In this document: positions 12,365 through 23,917 of the stretch, piece after piece
How the letters are laid out: each line of letters starts with the position of its first letter
Numbering within the stretch: position 1 is the first letter of the stretch
Source of the DNA: Unio delphinus
Lineage: Eukaryota > Mollusca > Bivalvia > Unionida > Unionidae
Reading direction: 5' to 3'
Length of the DNA: 64,000 bases
NCBI GenBank assembly: GCA_029339505.1
Contig: JAQISU010000025.1
Location: 3,385,501-3,449,500 of the forward strand
Notes under the pieces: generated by a model
What the model was told of the DNA's origin: nothing
The model's input: only the letters and a program-made list of their open reading frames with translations
Database searches by the model: none
Position numbers and translations under genes: made by a program

Positions 12365-13400
12365 TTGAAAAACAAAGAATCAACAAAATCGGCAAACGAC
12401 AAGTCAGGCATATACGGCAAACCCGCAATGGCTTCAACTTGTATCAACACTGAATCCAACAACTCAACCTCAGATGTGAAACATAAAAACAAAACAAACT
12501 TTCACAGACTGTACCTGACGCTCTATCTCAAGAGTAAAACATCTAAAGTTTACAACTTAACCAATAACAGCATGGCCAGAGCCATATTTAAATTCACCCA
12601 GGACAGTGCCTAATAATTAGATTGAATCAACAATATATCATCCTACATTGTTGTACAAGGGCCCAAGTAGCAAAATACCTTGAAATCCAAGAGCTCTGTG
12701 GTATCCCAGTTACCGTATAGCTCCATAAACCGCTCCAAAGCTCTATTAATATTCATACTGACAACCAGAACCAAAAATCCAAGAAGGGCACATCCACCAC
12801 AAATAAAATCCCACAAAGGTGCGCTTATAAATCAGTACTAAAATTAACAGGTACATTGGGTGTACTAAACAATCAGGAGATATAGCACAAGTTAAAAGAA
12901 GGAGGAACCAAATTTTGAAAAATTACCGCTTAGGAAAGAAACAAACCAAAACAAACATCACTGTACTGGAAACATCAACCCCACTGCCTACATTAATTAA
13001 ATTTGGAAAGGTAGGTACCAGATATAGGATCGAACCATACTTAAATAAACCAAGATTCTGCCCCAAGTGCCAACATTGGGGCTATTACAAGGTTAAATGT
13101 AAATTTGGGGCCAAGTGTAATAAATGCGGGGGGCCCCATAAAGGGAAATGTTAAAGAGATGTTCCAAAATCTGCTAACTGTAGAGGCCCGCATTTACCGC
13201 AATATCCTTCCTGTCCCTCTACAATACGGGAAAAAGCCATAGTAGGTATAATGGACACAGAACATTGGAATTATAACACAGCTAAAACTAAAATCGACAA
13301 TGCCGTCCTATTTAATCAAATAAAGCAAACCAAATTGAACATAACAAACGATAGGCTCAATAAAAAAAAATACCAACAAAACAAACCATCAGGCTGATAA
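12365..13400 (+). pseudogene. LINE-B ORF1 (gag-like, zinc knuckles), broken
   Basis: The open piece at 12365-12613 is a basic, Ser/Asn/Lys-rich segment. After several disruptions, 12915-13154 carries two retroviral-type knuckles. In CPKCQHWGYYKVKC the His of CCHC is replaced by Tyr; CNKCGGPHKGKC is intact. The frame stops at 13152-13154 but related residues continue to about 13400. The role would be an RNA-binding ribonucleoprotein component. The His-to-Tyr change and frame breaks mark it as dead. Confidence 0.65.
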
Positions 13401-13551
13401 ATTCCAAGAACTGGGTGACGTCATCACTCGACTGAACAAATTGATTGAGGATATCAACTTTGACACTATAACACATACAATTATCCTATCATCAATCAAT
13501 AATGTTTGCACCCAAATTGAGCACCAGCTTACAATCAACGACCCTAAAAAA

Positions 13552-14231
13552 ATGGCTAATTTAACTCAAAGGGACGTTATTATATGGCAATGGAATGCAA
13601 GAGGATTGTCAGGAAATATTAACGAACTTAAACTCAAAAAAATTAACTCTAGCTATAAACCGGACATCATTTGCGTTCAAGAAACTAAACTTTCTGGAAA
13701 TTCGAAAACATTGCCATCAATACAAGGATACTCTCCTGGCTATTTCCAAGATCGAGAGGAAGGTCAGGTTGGTGGTTTAGCCATATTTATAAAAAACACT
13801 CTACCATCTGTTGCGCTACTACCTATAACATCCCAGAAAATTAGTAACACACTAATAGAAATACAATCTCTATTAGTCAATACAGGAAGCCATCAATTAC
13901 AAATCATAAACGTATTTAAAGAAATAACCAAAATCATTGGGTGGAAGAATGGATTAATGACTCCACCCTTATTGTCCTTAATGATGGTGCTAATACCAGA
14001 CTTAGTCCGGTCGACGGCACCCTGTCCGCCATTGACCTCACCCTAGGCACATCCAGACTGGCACAAGTGGCTAAGTGGGAGGTGGAGCAATCTGACCCCA
14101 TGGGGAGCGACCACTTCCCAATAATCACTAATCTACAGATGACTGTTCAGTGCGAACTCAATGATAAAATACCCAGGTGGAACTACTCAAAAGCTGATTG
14201 GGAAACTTTTCAGGAAATGCTCAATAATGTT
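13552..14231 (+). pseudogene. LINE-B ORF2 endonuclease domain, internally deleted
   Basis: ATG at 13552 opens MANLTQRDVIIWQWNARGLSG, the N-terminal Asn motif of LINE AP-type endonucleases, followed by ICVQETKL with the catalytic Glu. After about 13910 the sequence jumps. A frame change leads into WINDSTLIVLNDG, a Thr-Ala-Ile-Asp-like block, and the C-terminal GSDHFPIIT motif (SDH signature). The GDFN-type metal-binding motif expected between them is absent, so the nuclease cannot work. The domain is cut at 14231 by the retroposon. Confidence 0.8.
14223..14231 (+). repeat. Target-site duplication, left copy (AATAATGTT)
   Basis: AATAATGTT occurs here and again at 15977-15985, directly after the poly(A) tail. 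It flanks the 1.75-kb retroposon, and both sides are LINE-B coding sequence. Confidence 0.8.
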
Positions 14232-14341
14232 GAAAAAGGAATACTATGAAAAGTACTAAAATTTAAGGAAACAAAACGGACACAAAGTGAGTACATTTTA
14301 GACGTCAAAATAATCAAGAAGCTGAACTAGTACGGGAAAAA

Positions 14342-15703
14342 ATGTCGGCTAAGAGAACAATGTTACATCTACAAAAATACTTCAAAACAAGGCGAATAGA
14401 ACTGAATGGCGGAGAATATATAGAATGCAGATACAAGTATGGGACACATGAAATTACATTCCCAGACTTGAATGGAACAGGTAGACCATGTCCAACATCA
14501 ATACTAATACATTTACAGATACTAGATGAGCGGTTATTGGCCAATGTGTACTCCATCAATTATGCAAAAAATGGCTATCACGTACGGTACAAGGAGGAAA
14601 CACCGGTACTACCACATGGAGAAAACATAATCTGTGGACATAGAGCTATAATTAAGAATCCAGATCCCATATTGAGGAGAATTAAAAAACAAACAGCAGA
14701 ACTCCACATAACAGGTGTACCGATAGAAATACCCACATAAATTGTCGTACAACGTCTCGAGGAGAAATATGGATTAAAGGTGGAAAATTCAAGACTCGGA
14801 CAAATAGCAGGATTTAATGTTTTCAATGAAACAAGGATACTGGACATAGAGAGAACAAAACTACCCACAATTAGAAGAACATGTTTTATACATGGTTTCT
14901 TGGTAACAACATGGTATAAAGGGTGTATATACCACAGGAAATGTAATAAATGTGGAAAAACGGGTCATACACCCAAAAAATGTATTAGAGAGACACAAAT
15001 AATACCAGAAACACCGGATATACAAATAACAACAACAAACTTAAGGGCAGAACAATTGACATCAGCTATAAAACAAACAATCCCTACAGATTTAAATAAA
15101 GAACAAATCATAAATAGAAATGAGAACCAAATATCAGTAAGAGATTCAGGGATAAAACAACCACAGCAACAGCAACAGCAACGAAGACAACAGAAGGAAC
15201 ATCAGGAAACCCAGAAACAATCAAAAAGGAAGGAAAATAGTCAGAACATACAAGAAATAGGGATCACAATACAGAAATCAGACGAAACCAAGTCTATCCC
15301 AGATAAAACAATAAGAAGAACGGAAAAAATGATGAGAGATGAAATAGGCCCAACGATAAAACAACCACAACAACAGATACCAAAACAACAGACAAAACAA
15401 CAGACACAACATCAGGTAACTCAGAACAAATCAAAAAAGAAAGAAAAAAGGGTTGACGGTCAAAACCCAGAAGAATTGGGGATAACAGTACAGAATTCAG
15501 AAGTAAACAATTCCATCCAAGATCAAACAACAAGAAAAACGGCATTAGATGATGAAATTGAAAAAATGATGAGTGAAGAAATGTACAGAAGAGCTCGAGA
15601 GAAATATGAAAAACCACAAATAATAAGACGAAGAGAAAAAAGAAGACAGGAAAGAGATGAACAAAAAAGATGTAAACTGGCATATGACGAAACATTGGAA
15701 TAA
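14342..15703 (+). pseudogene. Zinc-knuckle gag-like ORF of the retroposon (one stop)
   Basis: A 454-codon frame from ATG 14342 to the stop ending at 15703, broken only by a TAA at 14738-14740; both halves are in the same frame. The N-terminal 200 residues look like a folded alpha/beta nucleic-acid-binding region (TRRIELNGGEYIECRYKYG, HITGVPIEI, ITGRP-like strands). One CCHC knuckle follows, CNKCGKTGHTPKKC. The C-terminal half is highly charged and Gln-rich (QPQQQQQQRRQQ) with two imperfect repeats of an E-I/L-GIT-x-Q-(K/N)-S block, and a basic end. I do not recognise the family beyond a LINE ORF1/gag type. Codon use is strongly A-rich. The single stop suggests a recent origin. Confidence 0.65.
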
Positions 15704-15937
15704 ATCATAATAGAATCATTTGGAAAAAAAAACAAAAAAAAAACAAACATTTTTTTACAAATTCTTTATTAAAAAAAAATACAAAGATATTTAATAACAA
15801 AACAAATTTTATATACATATTTAATATATTAAAATATACATGATATTACACAATTAACTAGCAAAACATCCTACTAACATCAAGGGAGAGCCCATACCTT
15901 CAAAATGGTCTGCAAAGATCAGGGTAAGGAGTCCTCT

Positions 15938-15976
<39 letters not shown>
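15704..15976 (+). other. Retroposon 3' UTR and poly(A)
   Basis: AT-rich 3' UTR including TTCTTTATTAAAAAAAAA and TTTAATATATTAAAATATAC, ending with TCCTCTC and a run of about 38 A (about 15939-15978, its end overlapping the duplication). No AATAAA sits at the usual 15-30 nt distance. Confidence 0.7.
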
Positions 15977-15980
<4 letters not shown>

Positions 15981-15985
15981 ATGTT
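15977..15985 (+). repeat. Target-site duplication, right copy (AATAATGTT)
   Basis: Matches 14223-14231. LINE-B coding sequence resumes immediately after it. Confidence 0.8.
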
Positions 15986-17836
15986 AGCCCGTCAGATATA
16001 GAATTGAAAGATATTGACATCTACTATGATAACCTAATCAAGGCCATAACTCAAGCTGCCACCAACTCTCTCCCCAAAACTAGTGGAAAACCAAGACAAC
16101 TTATTGTGCCATGGTGGACAGAAGAAATTAAACGAACTAGACAGACAAAATTAGAGCTTTAAATAAATTTAAAAGATCAAATATTACTACTCACTTCCAA
16201 GATTACAAAAATTTCGATGACAAACTCAAATATCTAATAAAGCAGTCTAAAGAAAAACTTGGCAAAAATACTGCAACACTATTAATTTTTGAACTAACTC
16301 TAAACATTGTGTGGGATAAAATCAGGGCCATAAAGGGAAAGAACATAAATTTCACCCCAAAAATCAATAATACCTGCAATCAAAAAGAACAAGCTGAATC
16401 ATTTGCGAAACATTTTAAAAATATGAGCACTAATACTAACCACACTACTGAATTCCAAACCCATAGAGCTAAAACTGAAAGTAAATTCTGCCATCTATTT
16501 CAAGACCAGGGACTCGTAAATAAATCACTCAGCAAAGATATTATCCTATATGAATGGTCCCAGGCGCTCAAATTCAAACATGAAACTTCACCTGGGGAAG
16601 ATCAAATAGGTTACATAATATATAAATATCTACCTAGCAATATGGTTATGATAATAATAAACATGCTAACCATATTTTGGCAAACAGGGGAAGTACCCAA
16701 CAAATGGAAAAACAGCGATAGTTATCCCCATTTTGAAACCTAACAAAGATAGGAACAACATTAACTCATATAGACCAATTTCACTTACCAACATTATCTG
16801 CAAAATTATGGAAACAGTTATCACTAACAGACTCAAACACCACCTGGAGAGCAATAACTTGATATCACCAAGCCAATGTAGTTTTATAAATCAAAGATCT
16901 ACTACAGATCAATTAATTAAATTTGGAGTTCGCCATTAAATTAGTATTTAATAATAAACAGAGGACTAATAGAAACTTAACTGCGGTTTTTCTAGATCTT
17001 GAAAAAGCGTTTGATATGGTGTGGACCAAAGGATTAATAGCCAAATTAAATCATTATGACATTACTGGTCGCATATTTAATTTTATACAAAACGTTTTAA
17101 CAGACCGCAAAATTATAACTAGGGTTGGGGCTACTTATTCTGAAGAACACTCCCTTGAAAATGGGACTCCTCAAGGCAGTGTCCTTAGCCCCAGCTTCTT
17201 CAACCGCATGATTAATGATCTTGGCTCTAATCTCGCCTCACCCTCGACATAATTATCACAATTTGCAGATGATAGTGGACTATGGAGAGCAGGAAACCCC
17301 TCCAACCACATTCATATGGCTGAAATGGAAACAAGTCTAAATAACATTGGTAAATGGGCTGACAAATGGGGATTTAAACTGTCGCACCAAAAAACGGTAG
17401 CTGTACTGTTCTCACCTTATAGAATAAACATATTTTACCCCAAACTCCAAATTCAAAATAAACAAATTAAATTCGTTAAAATAGCCAAATTTCTGGGTAT
17501 GTACTACGATGAACACCTAACGTGGGTATCTCATATTGATGACGTAGTTAAAAGGTGCAATTTTTACTTAAACTTACTTACAAGCCTCAAAGCAACACAG
17601 TGGGGTGCTAACAAAGAAACAATAATGACTCTATACAGTGCCTTAAGTAGATCTAAACTCGACTATGGATGCCACATTTACAACACGGCCTCCATAACCC
17701 AACTTGATAGATTAGATAAAATACAGAGGAATCCCTTCTCGTAGAAACTGGGGCATTAACATATAAATCTACAGCAGAGTTGCAGGTCTTAACAGGAGAA
17801 CCGCCATTACAGCTTCGAAGGCAGGAACTCATGTTG
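15986..17836 (+). pseudogene. LINE-B ORF2 reverse transcriptase region, broken
   Basis: Pieces in several frames follow the order of a LINE polymerase. They are WWTEEIKRTRQ (linker), SPGEDQIGYIIYKYLP (fingers), SYRPISLTNIICKIMETVI, FLDLEKAFDMVWTKGL (motif A Asp), GTPQGSVLSPSFFN (motif B) and QFADDSGLW at about 17262-17285 (motif C, F-A-D-D). The thumb and C-terminal region at 17316-17744 ends in RSKLDYGCHIYNTAS. Frames break at about 16740, 16925, 17250 and 17740. Catalytic residues are retained, so decay is by indels. A GALTYKSTAELQ-type block precedes the switch to LINE-A at about 17836. Confidence 0.82.
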
Positions 17837-18266
17837 AGATACATTACCCACCTCCCACATACTAAAATGTGAAGATCCACCAGAGTGCGTTTCTTGCAAT
17901 GAACCATTTACTGTTAAGCACTTTATGACCGAGTGTTCCGACATGCAACCTACGCGTGCTAAATACTATAATGTACATGACATGAAGAAACTTTTTGATA
18001 CTATTCAAATCCCTTCTATTTTAGATTTCCTGAAGGAAGTAAATCTTTATTTAAACTATAACTAGTATAACTTCCCCTAAAAGCATTTTTATCTAATGCA
18101 AATACCGACCCTTATTTACAACATCTTATCATCAACATATACCATTTACATCTCCTGCTCATTGGGAAGCTTCATATTTCCCTGTTACCAACATGTTACC
18201 ATTTAACTATATTTAACTATTATGTTTTTTTTATATCGCTGGTCGATATTAAACATTTGGTATTTT
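17837..18266 (+). mobile_element. LINE-A fragment 1 (3' end only)
   Basis: Near-identical to 54294-54712 of the large LINE-A copy. It includes the C-terminal Cys/His motif (PPECVSCNEPFTVKHFMTEC), the terminal stop region and the 3' UTR with TATCGCTGGTCGATATTAAA. It is joined to LINE-B on the left without a tail or duplication. It is truncated on the right where the next LINE-A copy starts. Recombination between elements or template switching could explain the joint. Confidence 0.82.
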
Positions 18267-18822
18267 CAAACCCAACTGCGGGTTCTTGGTTGCAGAAATG
18301 GCCCGAGGTGCCTCGCCACGTGTCGTAAAAGGCGACTAAGTAAAGGCAACCTGTTTGCCGTGGGTTGCGACCCGTGTCGGAGGAGGAAAGGATCCTGGTA
18401 GTTGATCGGAGACTTTTCCGATGCAATATACTACTTTGGCCTCCACTTCTCTTAGACGGGTGGTCGAGATGGGCCCGGTATCGACAAAACAGCTGGTCAG
18501 TCCGAGCCCTAGGAGGTCTTTTGTAATACTTACTTAAATTCTCTTTCTTACTTGTATCTATCTTGATACCACCATTTCCCCTACATTCGTATCCTTTAGC
18601 TATTAATTTCCCAAGTTTTAGAAGACTTCCTAGAAGGCAGTGGCTCAACGGGTCAATCGGGAGGTAATTTTACCGAGACTAGAAGGAAGCTTCATGGGTC
18701 AATCCCAGGTAATTTTATCTAACTAGTAAGACATCTGTGTATCCTTGGCACTTGAAAAGTGTCCCCTCGTTGGGCTCCTTGGTGGGTGGGGAGCATGTGT
18801 GCTGAAATTTTAACTCTTAATC

Positions 18823-19110
18823 ATGGCACATGCAACAAAAAAATCAACAAACAATAAACGTAACAAACCACAGTTTGTCTCAGATGAAGAAACAAGTGGC
18901 GTGGAATAATTTCCACGCTTCATGGTTATTCAGTCTAAGGACGATGCTAAACGTCTTTAAGCTTTTTCTCCGTTTGTTATTAAGAAAACCAATGCTTTGA
19001 CTTTGAGAGGATAGATGCAGAAGAAACTGCTCCATGTACTCAAAGTAGCTCCAAATCTAGTAAAACTAAATATATTCCCGTACTTCTTCCAGACAAATAA
19101 CAACACATAC
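18823..19110 (+). pseudogene. LINE-A copy 2 ORF1 remnant
   Basis: ATG at 18823 starts MAHATKKSTN and continues into an acidic SDEE stretch and SPFVIKKTNALTL. It then jumps by internal deletion to MDAEETAPCTQSSS, which corresponds to the ORF1 C-terminus of the large copy. All knuckles are lost. Confidence 0.6.
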
Positions 19111-19159
19111 TTCGCCCGCGAATAGTCTAATCTAGCTCCAGAATCTCCAGCATAACATT

Positions 19160-22100
19160 TTAATGAAGAACACATCATACAATGGAATTATCGAGGATTT
19201 AAAGATAACTACAATGATATTCTTCTGCTTTTAAATAAACACGATCCAGCTGTACTATTTTTACAGGAAACATTCCTGAAAGAGAAAGATAAAATTACTT
19301 TTAAAAATTTTTCCCTGTTTAACACGTTTCTTACCACCAAACACGAACCTAGTACAAAATGAATTAGACAATCTTGTTAAACAACTTCCATCGCTCTTCG
19401 TTTTACTCGGAGATTGTAATACCCATAACATTTTATGGGGATCAAATCACATAAACGACAGAGTCCATAATGGTGAAGATTTCATTTCTAGACACGATCT
19501 GTGTCTATATAACACTAACTCACCAATATATTTATACCCAGGAACAGATACGTACACATGCATAGATTTGACAATTTGCTCTCCCTCACTGCTTTTGGAC
19601 TATAAATGGAAGGTCGCTGATGACCTTCAAAGCAGTGATCACTTTCCAATCACTCTTGAAAATAACTCTTAAATTGATAGCGCTATTCCACAATGGAATA
19701 TAAAGATGGCCGACTGGGGTATGTTTGAAACACTATGTAAAACTAGACTAAATAATGATACACTATTCAACGTTGTTAATCCTATACAGAATTTTACCTC
19801 AGTTCTAATTTCAATTGCAGATAAATATATTCCCAAGTTCTCATTGAACAGTAAGAGATCGCAAAAACCTGGGTAACCAAGGAATGCAAAGAAGCCATTA
19901 GACAACGCCGAGAGGCATTAAAAACATTCAACTATCGTCCAACGCCCTAAAATTTAAACAAATATCGTATTGCCCAAGCTAAAACTCGACGCACAATCAA
20001 AGAATGTAAACGTGCATCCTGGAAGAAATATTTTTCTTCTTTAAGCTCTCGTTCCTCAATGAAACAAGTTTGGGATACCATTCAAAAAATAAATGGAAAG
20101 AGGAAACAGTTCTATTCGACACATGAAAACGAACAATAGCAATTTCAGTTCGAAACGTGACATTGCAAATATTATTGCCGAAAGTGTTTAGAAAAACTCA
20201 TCATCATCTTATTATTCAGATTCCTTTAGTAGATTTAAATCTCAAAAGAATGGTCACGTTTAACATTTACATCGAGCAACACTGAAAACCATAAGCAGCT
20301 GTTTTCTATATTGAAGATTAGGTGGGCATTAGACAAGGCCCATGATACGTCCGCTGGGCCTGAGGAAGTACATTACCATTTCTTGAAACACCTCCCAGAA
20401 TCTTCTTTGACATTACTTCTTAAAACCTTTATTGATTTATGGATTGCTGGTAATGTACCTAAGAGATGGAAAGAAGCAACAGTGTTACCGGTTCCCAAAC
20501 CAGGCAAAGTTAACGAAGATCCTAACAGCTATTGGTTCATTGCACTGACAAGCTGTGTATGCAAAACAATGGAACGAATGATTAATTCTCGACCTGTATG
20601 GTACTTGGAAAGTAACGATTTAATATCTAGTTTCCAAAGTGGCTTCAGTTCTGGTCGTAGTACTAAAGATTATCTGCTTAAACTGGAAACATTTTTTCGA
20701 GATGCATTTATCAAGAACAAACATTTAGTAGCAGTCTTCTTTGATTTAGAAAAGGCCTATGACACAACAAGTAGTTACGGGGTACTAAATGACCTGAACG
20801 ATCCAGGTCGAAAAGGCCGTCTGCCCTCTTTCATCTTCAATTTTCTCTCCGACAGAGAATCCAAAGTACGAGTGGGCTCTACCCTCTCCGATATGCACCA
20901 TCAAAAGATGGGTGTGCCCCAGGGCAGTATTTTATCTGTGACGCTATTTAATATCAAAATCAATAGTATCACCAAGTGCTTAGCTCCCGGTGTGGATTGC
21001 TCTTTATTTGTAGACGATTTTTCAATTTGTTATCGATCTAAGCACATGTATGCAATTGAAAGGGAACTCCAACAAAATATCAATAGAATCCAAAATTGGG
21101 CCAGTAATAATGGTTTCTAATTTTCTAAATCGAAAACAGTATGCATGCATTTCTGTCAGTTGCGAAGACACAATAATGACCCTAGACACACGCTGTATAG
21201 AACACTTATTCCAGTTGTTGAAGAAACAAAGTGTTTGGGTATTATCTTTGACAGAAAACTGACTTTTGTACCACACATCAAGAATTTAAAAGCTAAATGC
21301 TTAAAGGCATTAAATTTACTTAAAGTAATTGCGCACACTGACTGTGGTGCTGATAAAAAGGTCCTTCTTAATTTGTATAAAACATTTATCCGCTCCATAC
21401 TAGACTATGGATGCATTGTTTATGGTTCAGCTAGGAAGTCCTATTTGAAAATGCTTGACCCAATTCATCATCAGGGAATAAGACTTGCTCTAGGAGCATT
21501 TCAAACATCTTCATGCGAAAGCCTTCTCGCGGAAGCGAAAGAACCACCTTTATCGCATCGCGGAGAAATGATGTCTGAACAATACGCTCTGAAGTTAAGA
21601 TCAATCACTCTGAACCCTGCTTTTTCGGCTGTATTTCAACCAAATTACAGAACTTTATAAGGAAATAACCCTAATGCATTCCTGCATTTGGCATCACAAC
21701 ATCATCCAGCCTTGACAATATCAAAACTAATCTCTATACAGTTCAAAAAACGTTTGTCTGGAAAACACCACCTTGGCTACTTAAGCAACCCAAATTAATT
21801 TTTACGTTACCCGATGGGAATAAATCTGAGACAAACCCTTCCATATTCCTGAACTCTTATCATGAATTTCTCAACGATTTTACAAATTACTCTAAATTTT
21901 AAACTGATGGATCAAAGGTTGATGACAAGGCTGCTGCAGCTTTCGTTAGTGCCAAACACATAACCAAAGTGCGCCTGCCAAACGATGCGTCCATATTGTC
22001 AGCGGAAATCTGAGCAATTGACCTTGTTCTGAAATTTATCGAACAGAAACACATGTTAAATGGCATTATCTTCCGTGACTCATTATCAGTACTTCAGTCG

Positions 22101-22620
22101 CTACACCATTGATAACTGTATAATCCATTATTAGTTAATATTCTCGTCAATATCTCGGAGCTTGGTACCTCCTACAATATTGTATACTATTGACTAACTA
22201 GCCTTATTGGTATTAGAGGTAATGAAGAAGCAGACCGGGCTGCTAAGATGGCTCTATCTCAAGAGCCATCGGAATTTAAATTATCGATTACTGATTTTAA
22301 ACCTTGTATCAAAAGTACCTATGTCAGAAGTGGAAGGCGTCATGGGACAATGCAGTCAATAACAAACTTCATGCCATCAAACGAACCCAGTGAGAATGGA
22401 TTCCTTCTTACAGAACTATCCGTAGGGAGGAGGTTGTTATTGAAGGAATCAGAATCGGTCATACATACATTACCCACTGCCACATACTAAAAGGTGAAGA
22501 TCAACCAGAGTTCGTTTTAAATACTATAATGTACATGACATGAAGGAACTTTTTGATACTATACAAATCACTTGTATTTTAGATTTCCTAAAGGAAGTAA
22601 ATCTCTATTTTAAACTATAA
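19160..22620 (+). pseudogene. LINE-A copy 2 ORF2 (EN-RT-RNase H), broken
   Basis: Follows the large copy's ORF2 block by block. 19160-19672 is endonuclease (FLQETFLKE, VLLGDCNTHNILWG with the usual Phe-Asn altered to Cys-Asn, SDHFPITL). 20311-21120 is an open RT stretch with FFDLEKAYDT (motif A), GVPQGSILSV (motif B) and FVDDFSIC (motif C). 21145-21660 is the thumb region. 21900-22260 is RNase H with the lead frame stopped at FKTDGSK-like sequence. The C-terminal region is broken. There are more than ten frame breaks. Confidence 0.83.
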
Positions 22621-22899
22621 CTTGTATGCCATCACCTAGAATATTTTTATCTAATGCAAATACCACCTCTTATTTACAACATCTTAATATCAACGTACAC
22701 CATTTACATCTCACGTTGATTGGGAAGCTTCATATTTTCCTGTTACCAACATCTTACCATTTTATATTTAACTATTATGGTTTTTTAAATCGCTGGTCGA
22801 TGTTAAACCTTTCTTATTTTGTAAGATCTAACCTATCGTATGGCTCTAAATAGCCTAAAAGTGCTGGTGTGCCTTTAAAACTCAAGCAAACAAACAAAC

Positions 22900-23082
22900 A
22901 ATGGAGTTGACACTAATACGCTACGAAATATTCTCCATACACGGTATAACGGTGATATGGATTATAATCTCTTTACAAATTTCTTTAGTTATGCTAAGTC
23001 GGTCTCACATGGAGTTATAACGATAAATTTGCATGATCCTAGATCTAGATATCGTATCAGACGTGATAAAATATTCGTTTAA
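22900..23082 (+). pseudogene. Fossil Polinton packaging-ATPase C-terminus
   Basis: An uninterrupted 60-codon frame ending in TAA at 23080-23082 aligns with residues of about 165-223 of the ATPase encoded at 49299-49970. Shared blocks are NGVDT-TLRNI, DMD-N-F-NFFS-A, HG-TINLHDPR-RYRI-D-IF. It has no start. The upstream part of the gene is replaced by the LINE-A copy, whose tail abuts the first codon. It is clearly diverged from the living copy, so it derives from an older, separate Polinton, perhaps the one left at 10.5 kb. Confidence 0.85.
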
Positions 23083-23665
23083 AACCATAGCAACTAACAA
23101 CACCGCGTCAACATATATGAGTCTGTGTTTCGGTTTCGTAACAGCATTGGTTTTGACATTTTTTTCGGTTTTTGAGAAAGCTTGTTTGCTCGAAATCTAA
23201 CTTATTAGAGATTGTCCGATTCGCTCTCTCTGCTAAAAGCCTTAATTTGACAAACAGAACTCTAAAATTGTTAATCCTTCATTAAAATTGTTTGCTTGAA
23301 ATCTAACTGAATTAGTGAGCGTCCGATTAGCCCTCTATGCTGCTCCACTAGTTTGCTAGCTCTTGATCGTACAATAAACGATGAGCGACCGATACAGCCA
23401 CATAAACAGAGAAATTTTCGTATATGATAAATAAAAGTAATGGACTTATATTGAACTCTGTACGGTTAACCATTAAAGTGTAAACCTTCGATAAAGCGTT
23501 TCTTTCGTTACAACATAGCACTCCGATATTAGGGTATACTCCCCTTCAATGTGCAATCGGTAAATATTGAAGAGCCAATAATGATGACACTTCTGGTCAG
23601 ATACTGACAAAGTGTAAGTTGAATGTACTCTTCAAGCAAGACTACAGACGACGGTAGTCATACCT
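23083..23665. other. Unassigned; possible old Polinton end
   Basis: Two imperfect direct repeats lie at about 23190-23240 and 23290-23340 (TTGCTCGAAATCTAACTTATT / TTGCTTGAAATCTAACTGAATTA, each with GTCCGATT). In the intact element a TIR follows the ATPase at this point, but I find no matching inverted repeat. Confidence 0.35.
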
Positions 23666-23917
23666 GTTGTTGTTGTTGTAAGATGTAATGCTATTTTTCA
23701 GTACAAGATAAGCTATACATGGCGGCCAGTATTAATGATGGAGGAAGATCCCAGAAAAACCCCGGAAAGAACCACTGACCCACGAGAAGCAACCGGCAAG
23801 CTTTCTCACATACGCACATTAACCGAGTCCGAGACTCGAACCCACGCAGACAGAGGTGAGATGGCAGTGATCCGTAACGGTGAGCGCTTTAGACCACTCG
23901 GCCACTCGGGGCCCCTA
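23666..23917 (-). mobile_element. SINE-2 copy
   Basis: Minus-strand copy starting GGGGCCCCGAGTGGCCGAGT, with box B GGGTTCGAGTC and a (CAA)n tail (TTGTTGTTGTTG at the left). Very similar to the 6.1-kb copy. Confidence 0.83.

Larger units (their letters stand above)
14232..15976 (+). mobile_element. Gag-only retroposon with poly(A) tail
   Basis: This insertion of about 1745 bp interrupts LINE-B ORF2 and is bounded by the 9-bp duplication AATAATGTT. It ends in a tract of about 38 A. It contains a single long reading frame for a zinc-knuckle protein and no endonuclease or reverse transcriptase. A poly(A) tail plus short target duplication is the mark of LINE-type retroposition. It is either a non-autonomous gag-only element (analogous in layout to HAL1) or a retrocopied mRNA. 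Confidence 0.8.
11641..17836 (+). mobile_element. LINE-B, decayed I-group non-LTR retrotransposon
   Basis: A non-LTR element with a CCHC-type ORF1 and an ORF2 carrying an apurinic-type endonuclease and reverse transcriptase. It is interrupted by a retroposon at 14232-15976. It ends abruptly near 17836, where sequence switches to the 3' end of LINE-A. Many frameshifts and at least one deletion make it inactive. The 5' boundary is uncertain. Group assignment rests on domain order only. Confidence 0.75.
18268..22900 (+). mobile_element. LINE-A copy 2, decayed, with ORF1 deletion
   Basis: The 5' end (CCCAACTGCGGGTTCTTGGTT, then a GC-rich leader) matches the 5' end of the large copy at 34021. The element runs through a start-like region at 18823, endonuclease, RT and RNase H remains, to a 3' UTR and an (AAAC)n tail at 22883-22900. 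Most of ORF1, including all zinc knuckles, is missing between about 19000 and 19015. Directly after the tail comes a Polinton ATPase fragment, so this copy appears to have landed in that gene. Confidence 0.85.

Noticed and set aside
15294..15750. Minus-strand hydrophobic frames opposite the gag-like ORF
   Set aside because: Phe/Leu/Ser-rich shadow of an A-rich, Lys/Gln-rich coding strand.
18220..18648. 142-codon minus-strand frame, and its relative at 33993-34333
   Set aside because: Antisense to the conserved LINE-A leader; no protein motif.
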